Shown here in pieces: positions 18,402 to 26,150 of a DNA stretch of 64,000 bases. The translations under genes and the position numbers were made by a program. This DNA is from Microbulbifer sediminum. GTDB lineage: Bacteria > Pseudomonadota > Gammaproteobacteria > Pseudomonadales > Cellvibrionaceae. Within the stretch, counting starts at the first letter, position 1. Each line of letters starts with the position of its first letter. The stretch spans positions 62,001-126,000 of the forward strand of contig NZ_JAJSAP010000003.1 in NCBI RefSeq assembly GCF_021729035.1. Reading direction: 5' to 3'. Under the pieces are notes generated by a model. That model made no database searches, had not been told where the DNA came from, and saw only the letters and a program-made list of their open reading frames with translations.

Positions 18402-20243
18402 TTACATTGTGCCGTTGGCGATGGTGATAACACCCAGCTCGAAATCCAGTGCCGGGGTCAGGTCGAATGATTCCGTAGTGTAGGGGCCTGCCTCGCTTAC
18501 GAGTGCGGTCTCTGCGGGGGTCTGCGGGCTGGCGCTTTCCTGGCCTACCGTTACGTCGGTAATAGTGCCGCTGTAACCCTCCTCGAAAGCGAACGTTGCC
18601 TCGGGAGCAAAGCGCCATACCGCCAGGTCACCGCGATCCGCACGGGAATAGTGATTGGTGAAGCCATTCTTGGTCAGCACCACCGGCTCCCCGTCCGCTG
18701 CCAGCGTAATGCTCTCTCCATAAAATTCAGCGCTTACCGCCACACTCAGGTGCTGCTGGACCAACCCGTTCGGCCCCATCTTCGAGGCCCAAAACCCACC
18801 CGCACCAGAGCCCAGCATCCAGATATCACCACTGGGGGCCGCAATCACCCGCTTCACGTCACCGTATAGTACGGACTCGGTATAACGATAGCTGTCAGCG
18901 ACATTTCCCAGGCTGTCCAGCGACACCACTACCGGGCGCAGGTCCACCGCCGCCTCTGGGTCGAAGTCGGCAGTACCCACCAGCAGGATTTCTGCTGCGT
19001 TCTCCGGATCGGTAACCTCCACCAGCCGTGCGGAAAAATGATAGTTGGTATCGAGAATCGGGTACTTTCGCTGATACAGCAGGTTCCCGTGGACGTCCAG
19101 TTTGAACAACTGCGGCAGCGAGTTGGTTTCCGCACGGTCGAAAGCCACGTAAATACTGCCGTCAGCTATTTGCAGCACATCAGTGGGTACACCGAGCACA
19201 TCCGCCGTGTAGCGCCGGGCCCAGATCAGCTCTCCCAGGCTGGAAACCTTGATGATGTCGAAGAAATCCTCAACCGAATTCTGCCGCCCCACTGCGACAA
19301 AGGCATCGGTTACCCCATCGCCGTTCTCATCCAGGGCTTCAAGCTCGCTGAAGGTAGGCCCTTCAGTGAAGGCATCGTCCTTCAGGTGCTTTTCCCACAG
19401 CTTGCTGCCATCGGCTGCGCTGACCTTTATCAGCTGCTTCTGGTAGGTATCGGTGTAACGGCGAACATTCAACAGGAATACCGGGTTTCCATCGGATGCG
19501 AGCACCACGCCGCCGAAGTCGACACGGCCTCCATTCGCATTCTGCGACAACTCTTTCGCCCAGACCACCTGGCCGAACTTATCCAGCCGGAAGTACTGGG
19601 TCTGGAAGTTGGACTGGCCCACGGCCAGGTAATCGCCGTTGTCGAACGCCAGAATCTCCTTCGGCGTGATATCGGCATTGGCACCGGGGTAGGTGCGGAT
19701 CCACGCGTTTTCCTGGAAATTTTCGCCGGTGGTTACGGTGAGTTCGTTGGAGTATTCCGATACAGTCTCGCTGTTGGCGGCATATACACGATAGATGTAG
19801 GTGGTCTGATAGGCCAGTTCGGTATCGGTGAACTCTTCCACCTCGGCACCGACAGAAGCGATCCGGGCGAAGGTACCGCCCTCAGGCTTCCGCTCGATCA
19901 CGAACTCTTCCTCTGTGTCCGACATGTCCACCCACTGGATGCTGACACTGTTCCCGTTGGTACCTGTCAGCGTGAGATCGGCAGGTGCACCCAGCGGCTC
20001 CGGGTCACTGCCGGTATCGCCCCCATCGGTGCCGCCACCATCGGTACCTCCATCGGTACCTCCATCAGTGCCCCCATCAGTGCCCCCATCAGCCCCTCCG
20101 TCTGAGCCGCCATCGGTGCCCCCGTTTGAACCCCCATCGGAACCACTCGTGGGCGGGTTGGATGTGGCATCCCCACCACCGGAGCCACCCCCGCCGCAAC
20201 CGGCAAGGGCCAACAACAAAGATAAAAATAGTGCGTATTTCAT
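18402..20243 (-). CDS. Surface lipoprotein with Gly-Thr-Asp linker, Fn3 domain and propeller-like repeats
   Basis: 613 aa. The signal peptide ends in the lipobox LAGC (MKYALFLSLLLALAGC), so it is membrane anchored. Residues ~17-80 are a flexible low-complexity linker of repeated GGTDGG/GGSDGG units. Residues ~85-175 are a fibronectin type III domain (LTLTGTNGNSVSIQWVDMSD ... YIYRVYAANSETVSEYSNEL). The rest has repeated blocks such as NGDYLAVGQSN, DGNPVFLLNV, DGSIYVAFDR and SGDIWMLGSG, a pattern of beta-propeller blades (PQQ/SBBP-like), probably seven. There are no catalytic motifs. It probably displays a binding or adhesion domain away from the membrane. Monocistronic; both neighbours are far away. 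Confidence 0.8.
   Translation of the reverse strand: MKYALFLSLLLALAGCGGGGSGGGDATSNPPTSGSDGGSNGGTDGGSDGGADGGTDGGTDGGTDGGTDGGGTDGGDTGSDPEPLGAPADLTLTGTNGNSVSIQWVDMSDTEEEFVIERKPEGGTFARIASVGAEVEEFTDTELAYQTTYIYRVYAANSETVSEYSNELTVTTGENFQENAWIRTYPGANADITPKEILAFDNGDYLAVGQSNFQTQYFRLDKFGQVVWAKELSQNANGGRVDFGGVVLASDGNPVFLLNVRRYTDTYQKQLIKVSAADGSKLWEKHLKDDAFTEGPTFSELEALDENGDGVTDAFVAVGRQNSVEDFFDIIKVSSLGELIWARRYTADVLGVPTDVLQIADGSIYVAFDRAETNSLPQLFKLDVHGNLLYQRKYPILDTNYHFSARLVEVTDPENAAEILLVGTADFDPEAAVDLRPVVVSLDSLGNVADSYRYTESVLYGDVKRVIAAPSGDIWMLGSGAGGFWASKMGPNGLVQQHLSVAVSAEFYGESITLAADGEPVVLTKNGFTNHYSRADRGDLAVWRFAPEATFAFEEGYSGTITDVTVGQESASPQTPAETALVSEAGPYTTESFDLTPALDFELGVITIANGTM
20020..20145 (-). repeat. Tandem short repeats coding the GG(T/S)DGG linker
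   Basis: About ten near-identical 9-15 nt units (variants of CCATCGGTRCCNCC on the plus strand) inside the lipoprotein gene. They encode the low-complexity Gly/Thr/Asp tract directly after the lipobox. Such arrays change length by slippage, in units of 3 nt, so the frame is kept. Confidence 0.75.
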
Positions 20244-21037
20244 ACTGCGCTCTCAGCTCAAAAAACTTTTGTTATCTTTTCCGGCTGGCTGTCTCATCCC
20301 ACCCGGGACATGCAATCAATAGCCGGCTTCATGCGGGCGCAGCTAAACACTCCAACCGATCGCCTCCCATTCGGTCAGCAGCCGAGAGCCGCACACCCGG
20401 AACAATGCCTCTCCATCGTTATCCGCGTATTGGGACAAGCGTTTAGTTAAGAGCCCCAAAATGGTAACTGCGTCACACTTTCTGACGTACCGGCTACTGC
20501 CCTTCCTTTCAGGTACCGTCAAGACTGCCCTCTATAATCCCAATATCAGAGGGACCGAGGAGCCGGGGTACAGCCCATTCGTTTTTCGGGGGGAGAGAGC
20601 CGGAGAGGGAGGAGGAGGCTGATCGAGGCCGCCCGGCCCGAATTGATCACCAAGCGGCGCCACGAATGATATCGTGCGCGTCTAAACATCACGCGGATAT
20701 GCCAATGGTTGAGTAGATCCGAAAGTCGCTGGAAGAATGGCTTTTACTTGGAAATGAGTACATTACTGTACAATACGAGCGTCGATTTGCGTCGGATTAA
20801 TGACGCTTCGCCAGCGAGAGGTAGATCAGATAAATAGACCGAGGATCTAAGCACCACAATTTTGACCTGACCTCAATTATTCAATGTCTATTCCTTTGAA
20901 AAACGCGCCCATCAAAGAGTCCTGTCTTGATGGCCAGGCTCTATAGAGGTAAAAGCTCTATCAGGGCCAAATTGATGTCAACACACCAACCTGACAGCAA
21001 TCATATTTTGTGTCCGCACCTATTCCTTTGATCTACT
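20244..21037. other. 794-nt intergenic region, no supported gene
   Basis: The first ~230 nt upstream of the lipoprotein start are mixed in composition and probably hold its promoter. From about 20580 a purine-rich tract (20589-20622) is followed by increasingly AT-rich sequence. No reading frame with plausible codon use or known RNA structure was recognised. The region marks the left edge of the accessory zone. Confidence 0.4.
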
Positions 21038-21592
21038 CTAGAAACCACTTTCATAAAATGAAGACACCAAAACTGACTCTTCATCTTCAGACACACTTAA
21101 CAAGGCAGGATAGTAAGATCTATAGGCCCCCTGAGAAAGTTCATCTACAACCCATACCAGCAGCTTGCCATTAAGTCTTCCCTTCAGAAAAATCTTGAAG
21201 TTTCTTTCGTCACTGACAATCTCTAGCGCCTGTTTGTCAGCATTTAGCACTGCTCCTGCCGCTTCAAATGTATCCTTCCTCCCTACTGACATGCCCAGAG
21301 AGGTAGGAATAGACCGGACCTTTAACTTCCTATTTATCAGCTTTAATATGCTCTCCGCCTCAACAATTGGCTCGACTTCAGGCAGAAGAGAACAACTCAG
21401 ATATTCAGATGAAATTGAAACATTTCTTGACTGCTCTTTTATCTTACTTTGCTTGCGGGCTTCATTGTAGTCGCTGCAATTATCAACAGAAGCGCCGTTC
21501 TGCAACTCTATCGGTGTATTTGAGTAACATCCGCCGGACACACCAAGCAGCACAAATACAGCCAAACTGCTCACGAAATTTTTAATTAACAT
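21038..21592 (-). CDS. Hypothetical lipoprotein
   Basis: 184 aa from ATG 21592, which has AGAAGG 5 nt upstream; an in-frame GTG 15 nt earlier overlaps that site. The N-terminus (MLIKNFVSSLAVFVLLGVSGGC) is a lipoprotein signal with a loose lipobox (VSGGC). The mature part has no family I know; it ends in a strand-rich region (FKIFLKGRLNGKLLVWVVDE). Base composition is clearly more AT-rich than the mal and ect genes, a sign of acquired DNA. Because it lies near an RHS-type toxin locus it could be an orphan immunity or accessory cassette, but that is only a guess from position. Confidence 0.6.
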   Translation of the reverse strand: MLIKNFVSSLAVFVLLGVSGGCYSNTPIELQNGASVDNCSDYNEARKQSKIKEQSRNVSISSEYLSCSLLPEVEPIVEAESILKLINRKLKVRSIPTSLGMSVGRKDTFEAAGAVLNADKQALEIVSDERNFKIFLKGRLNGKLLVWVVDELSQGAYRSYYPALLSVSEDEESVLVSSFYESGF

Positions 21593-21773
21593 AATTACCT
21601 TCTGCACTTCCTTTACCAGGCGAAAACAGGCTGCCAGAACATTTCTGGCTTTTTGTGACCTCCGACCAACTCAGGCCGCGACATACCATCTAAAGCACTA
21701 TAACAAATACATTAGGACCATTGTTGCCATAGACGGGTTACAGATCGACCCACAAAAGAGCAACACCTTTCCC

Positions 21774-21789
21774 GGGGGGGGGGGGGGGG
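21774..21789. repeat. G16 homopolymer tract
   Basis: Sixteen consecutive G residues in non-coding sequence, ~195 nt beyond the 3' end of the truncated frame at 21984-22361 and ~180 nt upstream of the lipoprotein at 21592. Such tracts slip readily and can phase-vary promoters. The surrounding 21593-21983 stretch has no supported gene. Confidence 0.7.
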
Positions 21790-21983
21790 CAAGCTCCTGG
21801 GTGAAATATCGATCGGAAACCAGCCGGACCAATCGACTGCGCGCTCGATTTGTCAAAATTTCACTTCGCTCCGAATTTGACAAACATGCAGGCTGGACGG
21901 CCTCCTGGCAGGCGTATCGCAAAGTGGCAAACAACAAGGTTGGAAGCCACCTATCGAAGTCGAACCCCATCAAAGGGGCAGAC

Positions 21984-22361
21984 TCAATTAACCCACTCGA
22001 CTTGTGCAACATCAGGAAGCGAGATCTCCCGACCAGCAAAATATATCGGCCGTATCTCATCACTCATTTTTAGCTGCAAATAGTTCAGGGCGTGCCAACG
22101 TGAATATTTATTTACTGGCGCAACATAGCTATCGCATGTAGAGCTATTTCGATAATATTCCACAGGGCATATAGTTTGCTGCCCTTCCCCCGTTACAACA
22201 CCCAAAGCTTCACCAAAATACCTACCCCATTTTCCAGCAGGAGCACCCTGCCTCACTAACAGGTTTTGATATCTGTATACTTGAGAGCGGTCTTCATATT
22301 TTTTCTCACGCCCATCTTCGAAATACCTGTAGACCACATACCGCCCGGATGAGTCGAACAC
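21984..22361 (-). pseudogene. Remnant of an unknown protein gene, 5' end replaced by repeats
   Basis: The frame codes about 125 residues (YVVYRYFEDGREKKYEDRSQ near the start, SRWHALNYLQLKMSDEIRPI near the end, stop at 21984) with natural-looking amino acid use and two cysteines. It has no good start: the first candidate is a GTG with no ribosome site. Upstream, the same frame runs into the purine-rich direct repeats of the transposase-linked array (22368-22472). The simplest reading is that insertion of the array removed the N-terminus. No family recognised. A complete small gene starting at the GTG is the alternative. Confidence 0.45.
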
Positions 22362-22367
22362 ATATAG

Positions 22368-22472
22368 AGAGGAAAAAGGGAGGAAAAAGGGACACCCATC
22401 AAATAGAGAAAAGAGGAAAAAGGAGAGGAAAAAGGGGGAGAGGAAAAAGGGACACCCATCAAATAGAGAAAA
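22368..22472. repeat. Left array of transposase-linked repeats (two 32-nt copies, 60-nt period)
   Basis: An identical 32-nt block occurs at 22381-22412 and 22441-22472. Its core is GGGACACCCATC. Between and before the blocks are degenerate AGAGGAAAAAGG units. The core is the reverse complement of the ATGGGTGTCCC core found four times on the other side of the transposase gene, so the two arrays are in inverted orientation around it. Confidence 0.8.
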
Positions 22473-22550
22473 TCCTGCGCCCCGCCTGTTGCACTCTTAA
22501 CTCACTTATGCAGAATACTGTTTATTCATCCAGCAACCTGCTATCTATCG

Positions 22551-23543
22551 ATGACAAGGCCGCGTAAGACTCTGATCTGCCCGGAAACCACCCCATACTA
22601 TCACTGTGTGTCACGTTGCGTGCGACGTGCCTTCCTGTGCGGGCGGGACGATCGTACCGGGCAGTGCTTCGAGCACCGTCGGCAATGGATTGAGGACAGG
22701 CTACTCTCACTCTCCCGTATATTTGCGCTGGAGATCTGTGCATATGCCGTGATGAGCAACCATTACCATGTGGTGCTGTACGTTAATTCCCCACAAGCGG
22801 TTGACTGGGAGCTTCACGAAGTAGTGGAGCGCTGGCATCAGCTATTTAAGGGTTCGAGCCTTTCCCAGCGCTTCGTCCGTGGAGACGCCCTGGGCGCGGC
22901 TGAGCTTGCCCGCCTTGCTGAGGTCGCGGAGAGCTGGCGCGCGCGCCTTACCGACATCAGCTGGTTTATGCGCTATCTCAACGAGTCCATTGCCCGCGAG
23001 GCCAACCGGGAAGACCGGTGCACCGGTCGATTCTGGGAGGGGCGTTTCAAATCCCAGGCACTGCTTGATGAACGGGCACTGGCAGCCTGCATGGCCTACG
23101 TGGATCTGAACCCAATCCGGGCCAGGATGGCCGAGACACCGGAAGCATCCGACTATACCTCTGTCCAGCGGCGCATTGGTGCGGTCAGGGAGGGTGGCCA
23201 TCAGCCTGAACGGCTATTCCCCTTCGCGGGCAATCCCCGGCAATCCATGCCTGAGGGCATACCCTTCCGCCTTTCAGACTACCTGGAACTGGTGGACTGG
23301 AGTGGACGCAGCCTGCGGGAGGATAAACGCGGGGCTGTCGACGGCAAGCTACCGCCCATCCTCGAGCGCCTACAAATCGACCCCAGGCACTGGCTATACC
23401 TGAACCGTAACTTTGAGAGCCGCTTCAAGAGCCTGGTGGGTAGTGCCCATGCTGTGCGCCAGGCCTGCGAGCAGCTGGGTAAACGATGGGTGCACGGTAT
23501 TCGCGACTGCGAGCGTTACCTGTCCCCACCTTCCGTCACGTAA
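22551..23543 (+). CDS. REP-associated tyrosine (Y1/IS200-like) transposase
   Basis: 330 aa. The N-terminal Y1_Tnp domain shows YYHCVSRCVRRAFLCG (residues ~16-31) and the metal-binding HUH-type motif in YAVMSNHYHVVLYV (~65-78). The block FMRYLNESIAREANRE holds the likely catalytic tyrosine, followed by GRFWEGRFKSQAL and YVDLNPIRA, all typical of the RAYT branch. The C-terminal ~130 residues are an extension not needed for the core domain; many marine gammaproteobacteria have this longer form. These enzymes cut and join single-stranded DNA at REP-like hairpins and are usually domesticated single copies. Repeats of one family flank it in inverted orientation, which fits a RAYT-REP unit. The ribosome site is weak. 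Confidence 0.88.
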   Translation: MTRPRKTLICPETTPYYHCVSRCVRRAFLCGRDDRTGQCFEHRRQWIEDRLLSLSRIFALEICAYAVMSNHYHVVLYVNSPQAVDWELHEVVERWHQLFKGSSLSQRFVRGDALGAAELARLAEVAESWRARLTDISWFMRYLNESIAREANREDRCTGRFWEGRFKSQALLDERALAACMAYVDLNPIRARMAETPEASDYTSVQRRIGAVREGGHQPERLFPFAGNPRQSMPEGIPFRLSDYLELVDWSGRSLREDKRGAVDGKLPPILERLQIDPRHWLYLNRNFESRFKSLVGSAHAVRQACEQLGKRWVHGIRDCERYLSPPSVT

Positions 23544-23714
23544 AAGATAACTACGCTTTCAAATAGCGTCATCGCATGCCTGATGCGAGAAACCCCGTGC
23601 ATCAGCAGATGCCTAATGGCGCGAGCTTCCACAAATTATTTACTTTCGCGAGAAAATACTGCTTGCCCAGAATTCTGGAGCAGAAGCCATCTTGACTTCT
23701 GCTCAATCACTCAC

Positions 23715-23870
23715 TTTATGGGTGTCCTTTTTATTTTTAGTCTCCAATTAACTAATTTATGGGTGTCCCTTTTATACTCTTGTAATTTGTCTCCAATTAA
23801 CTAATTTATGGGTGTCCCTTTTATACTCTGCTTACTCTGCCTTATTTATGGGTGTCCCTTTTATACTCTG
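23715..23870. repeat. Right array: four copies of TTTATGGGTGTCC(C)
   Basis: Copies start at 23715, 23756, 23805 and 23845 (spacing 41, 49 and 40 nt). Three continue as CTTTTATACTCT, and two are preceded by the longer shared block TCTCCAATTAACTAA. The core is reverse-complementary to the array at 22368-22472. The spacers are themselves repeated and too short and similar to be CRISPR spacers. Lies in the non-coding stretch 23544-23886 that ends at the lipoprotein stop. Confidence 0.85.
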
Positions 23871-23886
23871 CCTTTTTATACTACCT

Positions 23887-24525
23887 TCAATGATTATCGA
23901 TCCCAGGGAAAACTTCGCATACCTTCCAGCCGCCCCAAACAAGCTTGCTAATCCCAGGCCACTCAGACCAAACGCATTTGCGCTGGAAATCAGCATATAG
24001 TGCCTGGTAATTAAACTGCTCCTTATTGAGGTTAAAGAAATAAATTACGCCAGTCGCGTTATTAATACCCGCGCTTAGATTTATTCGATCATCATTCAAG
24101 CGCTGCACAAAACCAGCACGCCCTTTAGATCTAAAAATCCCCCAATCTCCACCATCCTCAGAGGAAAATTTTATTTCTTCAAAATCACGCAATTTAGATT
24201 CAGAGTCATCTGTTACGAGGGTAAAGTCTTTAGGGTCAACCCTGAATTTATACTCACCTCTATTCTTTATATACTTAAACGGCACACCAACAACAAACTC
24301 ATGAGAACCATTTGCACTAACCGAAAGTAAGCTCTCTAAACAGATGAAATTAACTGGAGGCACCTTTATCTTATCGATTTCCCCATTAACTTTTGATACG
24401 GCCTCGATAGTGACGCCCGATGCTGTCGGGCTATAACAAGACCATACGTCTGCCGACGCCGTGCTGGCGCTACAACCAGCACTAAGAATCAGAAAAAATA
24501 AGATAGAACTTTTAACAAGTTTCAT
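23887..24525 (-). CDS. Lipoprotein, candidate immunity protein for the giant YD-repeat toxin
   Basis: 212 aa. The ATG at 24525 starts 2 nt after the stop codon of the giant gene; its ribosome site lies across that stop, so it is translationally coupled. The signal peptide ends with the lipobox LSAGC (MKLVKSSILFFLILSAGC), placing the protein in the periplasm. The mature part has several Cys (WSCYSP, NFICLES, KCVWSEW, KVCEVF) and no family known to me. AT-rich, like the toxin tip. A periplasmic lipoprotein directly behind a gene that ends in a peptidoglycan peptidase domain is the expected layout for an immunity protein. Function is inferred from position and location only. Confidence 0.72.
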   Translation of the reverse strand: MKLVKSSILFFLILSAGCSASTASADVWSCYSPTASGVTIEAVSKVNGEIDKIKVPPVNFICLESLLSVSANGSHEFVVGVPFKYIKNRGEYKFRVDPKDFTLVTDDSESKLRDFEEIKFSSEDGGDWGIFRSKGRAGFVQRLNDDRINLSAGINNATGVIYFFNLNKEQFNYQALYADFQRKCVWSEWPGISKLVWGGWKVCEVFPGIDNH

Positions 24526-24527
24526 TG

Positions 24528-26150
24528 CTACCTAGACCCCGCCCTGTATCCACCAACATGGATATGATGCCTATGAACATAATTGTTATCTGATCGCGCA
24601 GAGCTTATGTCCAGATTGTAAGCCCCACTTCGAATTCGATTCGTGTCGATATTGCCATCAATACCATACCTAACCTCATATGGAGTAAAAACCTGGTCGA
24701 AAACATCACTTTCAAACAAGTTATCAGTAAAACTTGCTTGAACAGCCGGCTCATTGTTCAAAGGTTGTCCTAGATTATCATAACCACCATTATTCACAGC
24801 CACACCATTAATTCGGCTGATATCCAATGCCCTGCCTGTAAGGTGATCCGAAGCATTTGCACCATGCAAGGCTGTAGATCGCTGCCCGCTACTAAAACCT
24901 ATAGAATCAATATTATCAGCCTCAAAGGCCGAGTTAATAACAGCGAGATAAACCTGCGGCTCCACAGAACGGATAGCATCTATCGTAGCCTGCTGTGCTT
25001 CTTCAGCAGTAAGACTACGTCCGAGCTCCTCACTGACAGCCTCCCTATAATTGTTCGCCATGCTCTCACGCATTATAAAGTCGATAGATTCTTCACCTCT
25101 ATCTACCGTTACTGTCCTTCGATACGTCGCACCTGCATCTGCATCAAAGTCACCAGAGTATATAGCTGATAGTTCAGGGTGATTTTTCAATGATTCAACA
25201 AATGCCCCCGCCGTTGCATTACCAAAGCTACCAATACCTACGCCCCTTTCTATGTAACCACTAAGGTCGCTTTCTGGCAATTCAGAGACGAGCATACTTT
25301 GCAGAAGCTGGGTATCAAAGTCCGACCTCTCATTCGCCCTTATAGTCCCTAGCTCAAAAATCTTATTATAGTAATCTAGATCAGAGTTTTCTCTTTGATA
25401 ATCAAAGGCCGCTTGCGCCCTCTCAGAAAACAATGCCTGAGTTATAGCAGCTTCTGTTGCTGGTCCGATATTACCATCTATCACTAATGCCGCATCATCA
25501 ACACCCGACTCAAGGTCATTAAACTCATTCAGAAGTGTCTGTAGCTCCCTCGCTTGTTCTTCGGAAAGGCTATCCACTTCTGCAGCCAGCTCATGAATTC
25601 GATTCACCGACTCAAGATCAGTCACCTGTTGGGCGTCTGCCTCAGTTGACTGTGAGGCGACCTCGGTAGTCCCATTTGCTTGGTCGAGAGTCGGTGGTTG
25701 ATCAATAAGTTCACTCCCATCCGCTAAAATTTCAGAACTGGTCACAACCCCTTCGGGTAGAGGAGCCTCAGTAGAACCAACAATCTCTACGCCTTGACCA
25801 AATTCTCGCGGCACCCAGATCGGAGCTCCATCCCCCTCTACTGCATCCAACGTATACCCATTCAGCGTCAAGCTTTCAATGCCGGAATCACCAGCCACGT
25901 ATGAAAACACATCGCTATCAGTCAGGTTATCAGCTTTCCATGCCTCAATCGCAGCAGTATCGCCGGTGCTCACAAGAACCGTGAATTCTTCCAATTGGCT
26001 GGAGGTCAGCGCGCTGCCCCCTGGATCCTGCATGAGGGTATCATCACCAGCGACAGACAACCCCAAGGACATTCTCTGTTCGGCAGAGAGTTCCCCACCG
26101 GCCGCCTGATAAGCCATCACCTGATCCCAGGTCACTACATCGGACATGCC
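24528..26150 (-). other. AT-rich C-terminal tip of the giant toxin (effector module)
   Basis: From about 26150 to the stop codon the gene changes from GC-rich YD/linker sequence to clearly AT-rich sequence with different codon use. This part encodes ~540 residues: an acidic linker, the peptidoglycan-binding motif and the M15-type peptidase. The zinc ligand pattern SxHxxGxAxD and a late HxH are both present. Sharp composition change at the tip is typical of exchanged toxin ends in RHS/CDI/MafB systems. The matching composition of the downstream lipoprotein suggests they moved together. Confidence 0.7.

Noticed and set aside
21698..22063. Minus-strand frame that reads through the G16 tract as a proline run
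   Set aside because: Overlaps the better remnant frame, has no ribosome site, and its composition is not protein-like.
22349..22567. Small frames across the repeats coding MGVPF- or RGKRDTHQIEK-type peptides
   Set aside because: They are translations of the repeats themselves and appear in several frames.
23715..23870. Possible CRISPR array
   Set aside because: Only four short copies, spacers are similar to each other and AT-rich, and no cas genes are near; better explained as transposase-linked repeats.
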